Shown piece after piece: positions 53,095 through 61,935 of a DNA stretch of 64,000 bases. The DNA comes from Polaribacter sp. BAL334 (GTDB lineage: Bacteria; Bacteroidota; Bacteroidia; Flavobacteriales; Flavobacteriaceae): the NCBI RefSeq assembly GCF_015767435.1, contig NZ_JADWOV010000319.1, positions 248,001 to 312,000 on the forward strand. The letters are read 5' to 3'. The stretch's first letter is position 1, and every line of letters begins with the position of its first letter. The notes beneath the pieces are model-generated. The model made no database searches. It saw only the letters and a program-made list of their open reading frames with translations, and had not been told where the DNA came from. The position numbers and the translations under genes are program-made.

Positions 53095-53718
53095 ATGGAG
53101 TTGATTTATACACTCGATATTTTAGGAACTTTTGCCTTTGCCATTAGTGGTGCTTTGGTAGCTTCTGATAAAAATTTCGATTTGTTTGGTGTGCTAATTA
53201 TTGCTTTTGTAACTGCTGTAGGAGGAGGGATGTTGCGTGATGTTTTGATCAATGCGCATCCTATCAATTGGATTGGTGATTTGAATTATTTATGGACAAT
53301 TTTAGCGGCTGTAATTACTACATTTTTATTTAAAAGTAAGATTTTACCATTAAGCAAAACCTTATTTTTATTTGATACCATAGGCTTAGGCGTGTTTACC
53401 TTATTGGGTTTACAAAAAGGATTGACCTACAATTTACATCCAATTATTGCCTTAATTATGGGTATGATTTCTGCTGTTTTTGGGGGAGTTTTAAGAGATA
53501 TTTTAACGAACAAAGTACCCTTAATTTTTGAAAAAGAAATCTATGCTTCTGCCTGTTTGGCTGGCGGAATTACCTATTTAACGCTTGATTTTTTGGGTCT
53601 CAAACAGGAAATCAATTTTATCTTTGCAGCTTCCATTATCTTTGCAATTCGGTTGATTGCAGTGAAATTTCATTTGCAATTACCAAAAATTAAGGACGAT
53701 TTATTTACCAAAAAATAG
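53095..53718 (+). CDS. Trimeric intracellular cation channel (TRIC/YadS) family protein
   Basis: A 207-residue membrane protein with seven helices in two UPF0126 repeats. Each repeat has the GGG-x-L/M-RD motif: FVTAVGGGMLRDVL in the first and SAVFGGVLRDILT in the second. Prokaryotic TRIC proteins form K+ permeable trimers. It begins one base after the helicase stop, so it is co-transcribed. Confidence 0.92.
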   Translation: MELIYTLDILGTFAFAISGALVASDKNFDLFGVLIIAFVTAVGGGMLRDVLINAHPINWIGDLNYLWTILAAVITTFLFKSKILPLSKTLFLFDTIGLGVFTLLGLQKGLTYNLHPIIALIMGMISAVFGGVLRDILTNKVPLIFEKEIYASACLAGGITYLTLDFLGLKQEINFIFAASIIFAIRLIAVKFHLQLPKIKDDLFTKK

Positions 53719-53722
53719 TTTT

Positions 53723-54187
53723 ATGACGCCACTTATTTTTGAAAATTTTGAAGATTTCAAATCGATGGTTGGAAAACCATTGCCAACAGGAAATTGGTAT
53801 TCCATTACCCAAACAATGATCAACGATTTTGCGAATGCAACTCTCGATAAGCAATGGATTCATGTGGATGAAAAAAGAGCCCAAAAAGAAAGTCCTTTTC
53901 AAAGTACTGTTGCGCATGGATTTATGTCTGTTGCCATGATTTCTAGACTTTTGGAAGAAGTATTTGCCATTAAAAGTGTGAAAATGGGCTTGAATTATGG
54001 CTTGAATACAGTGCGTTTTCCCAATCCAGTTCCTGTAAATAGTGAGTTGAGAATGCATGCAACTATCAAAGAAATAGAAGAATTAGGATTGAATGGCATC
54101 AAAGTAATTTTTTCTTGTATGATAGAAATCAAAGGTCAAGAAAAACCAGCGTGTGTTGCCGAATTTATAGCAGCCTTGTTTGAATAA
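53723..54187 (+). CDS. MaoC family dehydratase
   Basis: A 154-residue hotdog protein with the R-specific hydratase signature: DFANATLDKQWIHVDEKRA (Asp and His) and TVAHGFMSVAMI. It probably hydrates (R)-type enoyl-CoA thioesters. It lies 4 bases after the TRIC gene. Confidence 0.92.
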   Translation: MTPLIFENFEDFKSMVGKPLPTGNWYSITQTMINDFANATLDKQWIHVDEKRAQKESPFQSTVAHGFMSVAMISRLLEEVFAIKSVKMGLNYGLNTVRFPNPVPVNSELRMHATIKEIEELGLNGIKVIFSCMIEIKGQEKPACVAEFIAALFE

Positions 54188-54227
54188 GCTACTATGTGAA
54201 AAAATTTTAGCAAATTATTTTTTAAAG

Positions 54228-54270
54228 ACAAATTTCACAAATTACCTTCGTGAGAATTTGTGAAATTTGT
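54228..54270. terminator. Perfect 16-bp hairpin between converging genes
   Basis: ACAAATTTCACAAATT (54228-54243), an 11-base loop, and AATTTGTGAAATTTGT (54255-54270) are exactly complementary. The forward continuation has only a short A-to-T mix, so the U-tract is weak. It may act as a bidirectional terminator or protective stem between maoC and the opposite four-helix protein gene. Confidence 0.6.
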
Positions 54271-54295
54271 GTGTAAAACTTTTAATGCTATTTCT

Positions 54296-54730
54296 TTACG
54301 AAAGAATTCCGTTTTCAGTACATTTTTTAGCATGCCAAATCAGGAATAATCCAACACTTACGGTTACCAAAGCCTGAATTAAACTTGCAGTTCCATATAC
54401 TTCAATGGCATTTGTCATAAAGAAATTGTACACTAATTGAACTAAAACGCCTGCTAAAGAAATCATAAACAATACTTTAGCGAGTTTTTTACGCATCAAT
54501 AATAGAATACATGCAATGAATCCGAACCAAACTGCAATTGCAAAAGCAGCTGTAGCCCAAGCTGGCGTGTTTTCAATAATTTCTAATTGATCTGCAGGAA
54601 TCATGGCTTTCATTTCATCGGTCATCAGTTTTTGACCAAGATATGCCATTACACCAAGTGCATTCCAAATGAGTGCTAAAACCCCAATTACCCAAAAAGA
54701 AGTAGTTGGTTTGCTTGAATTTTGTGTCAT
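54296..54730 (-). CDS. Small four-helix membrane protein of unknown function
   Basis: A 144-residue protein with four membrane helices (about 12-30, 56-80, 84-103 and 113-132). Short basic and acidic loops separate them. Some pipelines call such proteins sugar transporters, but nothing in the sequence supports transport. It stands alone on the reverse strand upstream of the export operon's end. Confidence 0.75.
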   Translation of the reverse strand: MTQNSSKPTTSFWVIGVLALIWNALGVMAYLGQKLMTDEMKAMIPADQLEIIENTPAWATAAFAIAVWFGFIACILLLMRKKLAKVLFMISLAGVLVQLVYNFFMTNAIEVYGTASLIQALVTVSVGLFLIWHAKKCTENGILS

Positions 54731-54859
54731 AAGTAGTAGTTTTTTAATTGATGACTAAATGTAATAAAAAAAATATTACGAATTACGAATCCCCAAAAAA
54801 CTATAAACGCTCCAATTTCATTACTATAAAACAACAGAAACTCTTACACTAAAAAGCAT

Positions 54860-56260
54860 TTATTCATTGATATTAATCACAGCAGCTTTGAACAATTTTG
54901 CTTTCGTTTTGAAGAAAAGATTTTGAATATCAATAGCTTTCAGTTTGGATTCTATCAATTTGGATTCACGAGTGTTTACCAAAAATAAGGAACTTTCTCC
55001 CATAAAAAACTTGCGTTCTTCAGCATTCAACAGCGTGTTGTAATCTCTTACAATTCCATTGATGAAATTGGTTTGGGTATTGAAAGAGCTCAATTCTTGT
55101 TGTACAGCATTCACCTCGTTTTTGATAGTTACTTTGGCTACTTCATTTTCAAATTCAGTTTCTTGTAATTTGATTCTCGCCAATTTCAAATCTCCACGCT
55201 CTTTTCGTAAAAATAGAGGCAATTGAAAGTTAACTCCAGCTTTGAAATTATCAACAATCAATGAATTGGCAACTCTGGGCGTTTGGGTCAAAAAGTTGTA
55301 TTGCACATCTAGTTTTGGCAACAAGTTGTTCATCTTTAAGTTTTTATCCACATTCAAACTTTCAATTTTAAATTCCAATGATTTGATTTTTGGATGATTG
55401 TTGATGTCAAAATCAGCATCATTGAACAACGCAATATTGAGGCTTGTATCAACCGTTTCAAGACTGTTCACATCAGGAATAATATTTTCTTGTAGTTCAA
55501 CAGGAGTGTTATTATTCAGCCATAAAAAGTTAGACAATTCAAGCGAAGCTTTGATGTATTTAATGCGTGCTTTTTCCAAATTTAACTTTCTGTCATTTAA
55601 CGTAATTCCTGCTTCAAGCGTATCAATTGCGGGTTTATCACCCTGAAAAAAAGAGGCTTTGATACCGTCAAAACGAATTTGAGCATTGTCTAAAAAATCT
55701 TCATAAATCCGTTTTTCGTTATAGGTTTTCAACCAATCAAAATAGGACAAAGAAGCATTGTACAAAATTTCGTTGACTAAAATTTGCTGATCTTCTTTGG
55801 CTTGATTTACGAATAATTTGGCTTGTTTTAAAGATGCCATTCTTTCGTTGATTACAAAATTTCTGAGCAATGATGCCGAAATTCCTGCAGCATACAAACC
55901 ATCAGTAGGAACTAATGCTTCAGGATTCAAATAGGTGCCATCATTGTTTTCAAAATTGGCTTTCAATTCAATTCCATACCAAGTTGGAATTTTAAAAGCA
56001 CCATTCAATTTATTATAATACTCAGTGTCTTTGAATTGTTTTTTATCAAAATCAACTTCAATTTTAGGATCAAAGGCACCTCTAGCTTTCAACAATTTAG
56101 CTTCGCTATTATTGATGACCAAATTGGCTTGTTTTACAATGGGATGATAGGTTTTTACATAGCCCAAATACTCAGACAAGGTCATCACAGAAGTCAAATT
56201 TTCTTGTGCAGAGAGCCTTGCAAACACCAATAAAAATAATAATAAAAAGTACTTTTTCAT
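54860..56260 (-). CDS. TolC family outer-membrane protein
   Basis: A 466-residue protein with a signal peptide (to ARLSAQ) and the TolC/OEP helical repeat pattern, with long alpha-helical stretches such as the LEKARIKYIKASLELSNFLW segment (given in part) and the LPKLDVQYNFLTQTPR strand. It forms the outer-membrane exit duct of the exporter. It is last in the operon and 3 bases after hlyD. Confidence 0.92.
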   Translation of the reverse strand: MKKYFLLLFLLVFARLSAQENLTSVMTLSEYLGYVKTYHPIVKQANLVINNSEAKLLKARGAFDPKIEVDFDKKQFKDTEYYNKLNGAFKIPTWYGIELKANFENNDGTYLNPEALVPTDGLYAAGISASLLRNFVINERMASLKQAKLFVNQAKEDQQILVNEILYNASLSYFDWLKTYNEKRIYEDFLDNAQIRFDGIKASFFQGDKPAIDTLEAGITLNDRKLNLEKARIKYIKASLELSNFLWLNNNTPVELQENIIPDVNSLETVDTSLNIALFNDADFDINNHPKIKSLEFKIESLNVDKNLKMNNLLPKLDVQYNFLTQTPRVANSLIVDNFKAGVNFQLPLFLRKERGDLKLARIKLQETEFENEVAKVTIKNEVNAVQQELSSFNTQTNFINGIVRDYNTLLNAEERKFFMGESSLFLVNTRESKLIESKLKAIDIQNLFFKTKAKLFKAAVININE

Positions 56261-56263
56261 GTG

Positions 56264-57619
56264 TTATTTTTTCTCTTTAGAGGCTTCTTTTGATTTGTTT
56301 TCTGGTTGATAATAGTTAGGAGGGAAGCTGTTCAACTGTCTCCAAAGTTCAAACCAAATTGGCACATCTTCTAGCAATGCAATGGTTCTTGCCCCTGAAC
56401 CCACACGAACTTCAGGCCAAGTATGATCTGTTTTATCAGGAGCTAACAACACTCTGTATTTTCCGTTATCAGAGATAAAACGTTCAATAGCAATAACTTC
56501 TGCGCCATAAGTTCCGTATGAAACGTTTGGCCAACCACTAAATACGATGGCAGGCCAACCATCAAACTGCACACGCACTTTTTCGCCAATATGCAACAAA
56601 GGCAAATCAATAGGTCTTACAAAAGTTTCTACTGCCAAATCATAATTAGCAGGCATAATGCCAACCAAATCATCTCCTTCTTTAAAAGTACCACCAATTC
56701 CACCTTTAATTGCTTTATTTATAAACCCATCTTGTGGTGAAGTGATGTATAATAAACTATTTCTGACAATATAATTGCTGTTTGTGTTTTGTAATTTTGA
56801 TACTTCTGCAACTGCCTCAAATCCACTTGATTCCGCTGTAAATTTATCAGACTGTGCTTTCGAAATTTTATCAGCATAACTCGCTTTTACAGTCGAAATT
56901 TCTACTTTCGCATTGATGACCTCATTTTTAGAAGCCAACAATTTGTTTTCTTGCGAAATCAATTTTGCTTGCGTTTCTTGTAATTTCAAGCGTTTTTCTT
57001 CAACATCTTTCACTGCCAAAATCCCTTCTTTTTCTAAAGTTTCCGTTCGTTTATATTGTCTTTCGGCTATGGCAATATTCGTTTTTGCAGCTTCAAAATC
57101 AATACTATCGCTTTTTACTTTGAGTTTGGCTTGCAGCAATTTGTTTTGAGTTTGCTCTAATTTCAGTTTTCGTTCTTCAATCAACGCTTCAATTTGTCTT
57201 TCTAACGCTTGTACTTTGAAATCGTATGAATTTACGGAAGATGATTTTGCATTGATTTGTTGATTGGTTCTTTCAATCAACAATTCGTCAAAATACTCAC
57301 TCTTAATCTCAGAAATACGCAAAATCGTATCGCCTTTTTTTACAAAATCGCCCTCTCTTACATACCATTCTTCAATTCTACCAGGAATTTGAGATTGAAG
57401 AGTTTGCGGTCTTTGCTCTGGAGTTAGCGTTGTAACTAGTCCGTTTCCAGTGATGTTTTGTGTCCAAGGTAAAAAGAGAATGATCAATACAAAAATGGCA
57501 AATACCAATAAAAACTTATTGAGTACTTTATAATATTGTTTTGAAAAAATCGTCTTTCCAGATTTATAAGTTGTTAAATCTACTGTTTTGTACAACTGAT
57601 TGTTAGATATATTTAACAT
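56264..57619 (-). CDS. HlyD family secretion (membrane fusion) protein
   Basis: A 451-residue inner-membrane adaptor: a helix at about 33-50, a lipoyl-like half (LQSQIPGRIEEWYVREGDFV), a long coiled-coil hairpin (about 100-260), a second lipoyl part (LLYITSPQDGFINKAIKG) and a beta-barrel domain. It links the ABC subunit to TolC. It lies between ABC and tolC with 3- and 5-base gaps. Confidence 0.93.
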   Translation of the reverse strand: MLNISNNQLYKTVDLTTYKSGKTIFSKQYYKVLNKFLLVFAIFVLIILFLPWTQNITGNGLVTTLTPEQRPQTLQSQIPGRIEEWYVREGDFVKKGDTILRISEIKSEYFDELLIERTNQQINAKSSSVNSYDFKVQALERQIEALIEERKLKLEQTQNKLLQAKLKVKSDSIDFEAAKTNIAIAERQYKRTETLEKEGILAVKDVEEKRLKLQETQAKLISQENKLLASKNEVINAKVEISTVKASYADKISKAQSDKFTAESSGFEAVAEVSKLQNTNSNYIVRNSLLYITSPQDGFINKAIKGGIGGTFKEGDDLVGIMPANYDLAVETFVRPIDLPLLHIGEKVRVQFDGWPAIVFSGWPNVSYGTYGAEVIAIERFISDNGKYRVLLAPDKTDHTWPEVRVGSGARTIALLEDVPIWFELWRQLNSFPPNYYQPENKSKEASKEKK

Positions 57620-57624
57620 CGTAA

Positions 57625-59289
57625 TTATTTTATAGATTTAATTTTTCCGTTTTCAAGCGTAATTATTTTAGTGCACTTCATTTTCCAGCTTTTTTTGCTG
57701 CTAACCACAATCAATGACCAAGGTCTTGATTCATCAACCAAATAGTCAATAATTCTCTTGGTTTCGTCTAAATTGAATTGATCTAAAGGGTCTTCAAGGA
57801 TGATTAATTTTGGTTCTTTGATGATGGCTCTTGCCAAAATTAATTTCTTTGCAACCGTGTATGAAATTTGTTTTCCTTCGGGTTTGATATACGTTTCTAA
57901 TCCTTTAGGTTGCTCTTTTAAATACTGTCCCAAACCAACGATTTCTAAAATTTCACAAATTTTATCATCTTTAGATTTGTCATTACTAAAAATTAGATTC
58001 TCTCTAATGGTTCCTTCAAAAGGAGTTTCTTCTGATAATGACATGCCCAATTTTGACCTGTAATGATTGAGGAATAAACTGTTTAAAGAAAGATTATTGA
58101 CATAAATATACCCAGAAGTAGGTTCAATGATTCCTGAAATTAATCGTAATAAACTCGATTTTCCTGAACCACTTTCACCAGTGATTAAAATTCTACTTCT
58201 TGGTGGAATTTTCAGAGAAACATCATCAATGATTAATTTTTCTCTTTCTTTTACTTTATAGGAAACATGGTCTAGCTCAATAATCATTTCGTCTTTCAAT
58301 AAAGGCTCTTCTCCAAATTGCTCTTCCATTTCTTTATCAACCACTTGTCCAATTTTTTCGATGGAAGTTAACACATCATAAAAAGATTCTAAACCAACAA
58401 TCAATTTTTCTACAGAAGCAATGACCAATAAAATGATGATTTCTGCCGCCACAAATTGTCCAATATTCATTTCTTGACTCAATACCAATGCACCACCAAT
58501 CAATAATAAACTTGCAGTGACAACTACTTTGAAGCCAACCATTTGAGTGAATTGCAAAATCAAAATTTTAAAATGACTTTCTCTTGCTTCCAAGTATTTA
58601 CTCACCAATTCATCGTTTTTAGATACCGCCAAATTAGAGGTTCCTGAGAGTTTAAAACTCACTACAGTTCTGGCAATTTCTTGAATCCAGTGCGCTACTT
58701 TATACTTGTTTTTAGATTCTATCAAACTGGTTTCTAAGCCTTTACTTGCAGTAAATTTAAAAACAACAAAAATCAATAGCAATAATAACAATCCAAAAAT
58801 GATGAAAAAAGGATGGTAAAATGACAAAAGCATCAAGGCAAAAAGAATTTGCAAAACAGCTGTTGGCACATCAATCAAAATTTTTGATAGGCCTTTTTGA
58901 ATGGTTAGTGTGTCAAAAAAACGGTTTGCTAATTCTGGTGGATAATAATCACGCAATTCTGTCATTTTGATTTTTGGAAATCGGTAACTCAATTCGAAAG
59001 AAGATCTTACAAATATTCGCTGTTGAACAGTTTCAATAATTCGCAATTGCATCAATTGCAAAGCTCCTGAAAAAGTAACTCCAATCGTTACTAAAATCAC
59101 CAAAATTATCCAAGAAGTTGATACTTGTGCTCCCTGAATTAAATTGATAATTGCCTGAATTCCTAGGGGTAAAGACAAGGAAACGACTCCACCAAAAATG
59201 GCATAATAAAAGATTTGAAAGATTTCTCTTTTTTCCAATTTCAGCAATCCCACAAATCGCTGCCAAGGAGTTAATTGTTCTTTATTCAT
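57625..59289 (-). CDS. ABC transporter ATPase/permease (exporter) with degenerate ATPase motifs
   Basis: A 554-residue ABC half-transporter: six helices in about 1-310, ATPase domain about 330-554. Walker A is intact (ITGESGSGKSSLLRL). The signature region reads KQISYTVAKKLILARAI where LSGGQ is expected. The Walker B end is KLIILEDPLDQF, with Glu then Asp rather than Asp-Glu, and the H-loop reads LIVVSSKKSWK with no His. It is the exporter of the tetR-hlyD-tolC operon, and lacks a C39 peptidase domain. Family members with such motifs may work as heterodimers or be weak ATPases. Confidence 0.88.
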   Translation of the reverse strand: MNKEQLTPWQRFVGLLKLEKREIFQIFYYAIFGGVVSLSLPLGIQAIINLIQGAQVSTSWIILVILVTIGVTFSGALQLMQLRIIETVQQRIFVRSSFELSYRFPKIKMTELRDYYPPELANRFFDTLTIQKGLSKILIDVPTAVLQILFALMLLSFYHPFFIIFGLLLLLLIFVVFKFTASKGLETSLIESKNKYKVAHWIQEIARTVVSFKLSGTSNLAVSKNDELVSKYLEARESHFKILILQFTQMVGFKVVVTASLLLIGGALVLSQEMNIGQFVAAEIIILLVIASVEKLIVGLESFYDVLTSIEKIGQVVDKEMEEQFGEEPLLKDEMIIELDHVSYKVKEREKLIIDDVSLKIPPRSRILITGESGSGKSSLLRLISGIIEPTSGYIYVNNLSLNSLFLNHYRSKLGMSLSEETPFEGTIRENLIFSNDKSKDDKICEILEIVGLGQYLKEQPKGLETYIKPEGKQISYTVAKKLILARAIIKEPKLIILEDPLDQFNLDETKRIIDYLVDESRPWSLIVVSSKKSWKMKCTKIITLENGKIKSIK

Positions 59290-59965
59290 TGGTATATCCT
59301 AACGTTTTTGAAACTAAATCTATATAAAATGTTGTGGGTGTAATTTCTTGACCACAATTTGTGATTGAAGGGAAGTGTTCTTGTAAAAAATGTTGATGCA
59401 AACTACCCTCAATAATAGTACTTGATAAACTTAAAGCAAAAGGATAAGAAGGTTTGATACTTAAAATCATTTCTTCTATTCTTGTAACCAAACGTTTGTA
59501 TACCTCAAAGTAACCGCTTTTATTTTCTTCTTGAACATTTTTAGTTAAAAATGATTTTGAACTTTCATTTACAATAATCTTATATAACAAGGTTTCGTTT
59601 ATGTGAGAAAAATTAGAATCCTCTTCAACAGTTCTTGTTGCAATCAAGATGGCTTTTTCTAGTTTTTCTTTAGCATCAGAAATACTGAAGGTTTCAATAA
59701 CCAATTGATATTCCAACCAAGCCCAATACCAAGAGGTTAAATATAGCAACAGTTTGTGTTTACTTTCAAAATATCTGTAAATAGAACTTTCGTTTGAGCC
59801 TATTTTTAAACCCAATTTTTTAAAAGTAAAACTTTCAAAACCAACTTCATCAATAAGATAAATACTGTGTTCAATGATTTTTTTTCCAAGGTCGGAAGTC
59901 TCAGGATCCTTGATAAAAATTTTATCAGGGACAGCAATTTTAAGGACAGACAATAAATTTTTCAT
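59282..59965 (-). CDS. TetR/AcrR family transcriptional regulator
   Basis: From the ATG at 59965 it has 227 residues: an N-terminal TetR HTH (about 25-75: LIDEVGFESFTFKKLGLKIG and SSIYRYFESKHKLLLYL) and a ligand domain. The longer frame to 60007 starts upstream of the predicted promoter and is rejected. It overlaps the ABC gene by 8 bases, so it is first in the operon and likely controls the exporter in response to a ligand. Confidence 0.9.
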   Translation of the reverse strand: MKNLLSVLKIAVPDKIFIKDPETSDLGKKIIEHSIYLIDEVGFESFTFKKLGLKIGSNESSIYRYFESKHKLLLYLTSWYWAWLEYQLVIETFSISDAKEKLEKAILIATRTVEEDSNFSHINETLLYKIIVNESSKSFLTKNVQEENKSGYFEVYKRLVTRIEEMILSIKPSYPFALSLSSTIIEGSLHQHFLQEHFPSITNCGQEITPTTFYIDLVSKTLGYTNE

Positions 59966-59983
59966 TATCAAAATATTTGGTTG

Positions 59984-59991
59984 CAAATATA
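59984..59991 (-). promoter_or_regulatory. Predicted -7 box of the tetR-ABC-hlyD-tolC operon
   Basis: The reverse strand reads TATATTTG, an exact TAnnTTTG match, with transcription starting near 59977, 12 bases before the ATG at 59965. It lies within 100 bases of the opposite promoter at 60082. Confidence 0.5.
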
Positions 59992-60081
59992 ATAGTATTG
60001 CTATCATTCTAAGATAAAGAATTGTATTTTATATTTTTTTTAACATATCTAAAAAGTGTAAATTATATCGATTATTATGCA

Positions 60082-60089
60082 TATATTTG
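60082..60089 (+). promoter_or_regulatory. Predicted -7 box of the cold-shock-domain gene
   Basis: TATATTTG, exact match to TAnnTTTG. The start would be near 60096, leaving a leader of about 105 bases before the ATG at 60201, unusually long for this window. Confidence 0.5.
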
Positions 60090-60200
60090 CATTTTAAAAA
60101 ATACTTCACATCCAACTTAGAATAACTTTAGTGTTTATCTCATTTTCCGTTAAGTATTTTAACTTAACAGCATTATTAATACGAATACTTTATATTTTAA

Positions 60201-60653
60201 ATGGCTAAATCGCAACAAACCTTTAGTAAAACCGAAAAAGAGAAAAAACGTTTAAAAAAACGTTTGGATAAACAAAAAAAAATGGACGCTAGAAAAGCGG
60301 ACAAAGAAGAAAATGGCACAGGAGGAATCCAGTTTGCTTATGTTGATCACAATGGAAACTTAACAGATTCTCCACCAGATCCAACAATGAAAGTAGTATA
60401 TGAATTGGAAGATATTCAAATTTCTGTAACGAAAAAAGAAGATTTACCACAAGAAGACCCTGTTAGAAAGGGAAAAGTTTCCTTTTTTGATACTTCGAAA
60501 GGATTTGGGTTTATCATTGATACTGAAAACAACGAAAAATATTTCACACACGTTAGTGGTTTGATTGATCAAATTGCAGAAAACGACAAAGTTTCTTTTG
60601 AATTGGAAAAAGGAATGCGTGGTATGAACGCTGTGAAAGTGACTAAAATTTAA
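60201..60653 (+). CDS. Cold-shock-domain protein with Lys-rich N-terminal extension
   Basis: A 150-residue protein: an N-terminal third rich in Lys (KEKKRLKKRLDKQKKM), a linker (about 50-80), and a cold-shock domain at about 88-150 with RNP1-like KGFGFI and RNP2-like YFTHVSGL. The domain binds single-stranded nucleic acid. Such extended CSD proteins are common in Bacteroidota. Confidence 0.92.
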   Translation: MAKSQQTFSKTEKEKKRLKKRLDKQKKMDARKADKEENGTGGIQFAYVDHNGNLTDSPPDPTMKVVYELEDIQISVTKKEDLPQEDPVRKGKVSFFDTSKGFGFIIDTENNEKYFTHVSGLIDQIAENDKVSFELEKGMRGMNAVKVTKI

Positions 60654-60693
60654 GAATTACTGTTCAATTTTAGATTGCTAACTTTTAATACAA

Positions 60694-60728
60694 TGACGTG
60701 TAGAAATAATTTTTTACACGTTTTTTTA
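60694..60728 (+). terminator. Terminator of the cold-shock-domain gene
   Basis: CGTGTAGAAA and TTTTACACG pair around a short loop and are followed by seven T. It lies 40 bases after the CDS and before the converging aroB. Confidence 0.8.
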
Positions 60729-60782
60729 TGCCAAATAGTTAGCAGCCTTAAAAACTTTGCACTTTGATTTTAAAATTTTGAA

Positions 60783-61841
60783 TTACATGTTATAGTATTC
60801 CATACTTTCCATAATTAACTCATCAGACACTTTACAATCGATTTTATAATCTTCAAAATCGAAAAGCAAAACAAAATTCACATGTCCATTCACGTTTTTC
60901 TTATCGTGTTTTAGATAGTCTAAAATGGCAGGAAAATCTTCAGAGAGTAATTGAATTTTGGGATAAATACTCAAAATAGTTTCTTTGATTTCAGCAACTT
61001 TTTTCTCGGAAAAATTCAATGTTTTTGACGATATATAACTTTCGCAAATCATTCCAATAGCAATTGCTTCGCCATGAGTTAATGTTTCTTTTGTATCAGA
61101 TTCTAGGTAAAATGATTCAATAGCATGTCCCAAAGTATGTCCAAAATTCAATATTTTTCGCAAGTGTTTTTCTTTAGGATCTTGCAACACCACTTCGTTT
61201 TTTATTTCAATTGACCTGTGAATCAAATCATTGATATGCTGCTCTTTAGTCTCTGTTATTTGATGGAATAGTTTCATATCATACGTCAAGCCATATTTGA
61301 TGATTTCTGCCATTCCAGAGGTTACTTCGCGAGGAGATAATGTTTTCAAATACACCTCATCTACTAGTACCATTTGAGGATTGGCAAACAGCCCAATTTG
61401 GTTTTTCAACACACCCAAATCCACGCCTGTTTTTCCACCAACAGAAGCATCAACCATTGATAATAAAGTAGTGGGAATGTTTAAAAAATCAATTCCACGC
61501 TTAAAACACGAAGCAACAAATCCTCCTAAATCAGTAATAACGCCTCCACCTAACGTAATAAAAAGGCTTTTTCTGTCTGCTCCTAGAGAGGTGATTTGAT
61601 TCCAAACTGTGACACAAGTTTCTAAATTTTTATGAATTTCACCTGAAGGAATTTGAATCAATTGAAAATCAAATGTTGCGTTTAATTTATCGAGAAATAC
61701 TGGATAACAATGAGTTACTGTATTTTCATCTACCAAAATAAAAATACTGGAATACTTTTTCTCTGTCAATAATTTTGTCAATGCTTTGTATCCTTTCTCT
61801 TGAAAATGAACTGGATAAGTGGCTGCTTCAATGGTCTGCAT
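60783..61841 (-). CDS. aroB: 3-Dehydroquinate synthase
   Basis: A 352-residue enzyme that converts DAHP to 3-dehydroquinate, the second shikimate step. It shows PSGEIHKNLETC, the NAD region GGGVITDLGGFVASCFKRG, TTLLSMVDASVGGKTGVDLG, and the zinc ligand His in NFGHTLGHAIES. Length is exact. It diverges from proline dehydrogenase. Confidence 0.97.
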   Translation of the reverse strand: MQTIEAATYPVHFQEKGYKALTKLLTEKKYSSIFILVDENTVTHCYPVFLDKLNATFDFQLIQIPSGEIHKNLETCVTVWNQITSLGADRKSLFITLGGGVITDLGGFVASCFKRGIDFLNIPTTLLSMVDASVGGKTGVDLGVLKNQIGLFANPQMVLVDEVYLKTLSPREVTSGMAEIIKYGLTYDMKLFHQITETKEQHINDLIHRSIEIKNEVVLQDPKEKHLRKILNFGHTLGHAIESFYLESDTKETLTHGEAIAIGMICESYISSKTLNFSEKKVAEIKETILSIYPKIQLLSEDFPAILDYLKHDKKNVNGHVNFVLLFDFEDYKIDCKVSDELIMESMEYYNM

Positions 61842-61902
61842 GAATGTCTATTTTGGAGCTACAAATTAAAAAGAAATAATTTAAATATTTGTAGTCTTGA
61901 AC

Positions 61903-61910
61903 TATCTTTG
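61903..61910 (+). promoter_or_regulatory. Predicted -7 box of the proline dehydrogenase gene
   Basis: TATCTTTG matches TAnnTTTG. The start would be near 61917, after the alternative start at 61897, which favours translation from 61936. Confidence 0.45.
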
Positions 61911-61935
61911 TTGTCAAATTATTTGTATTCAATTT

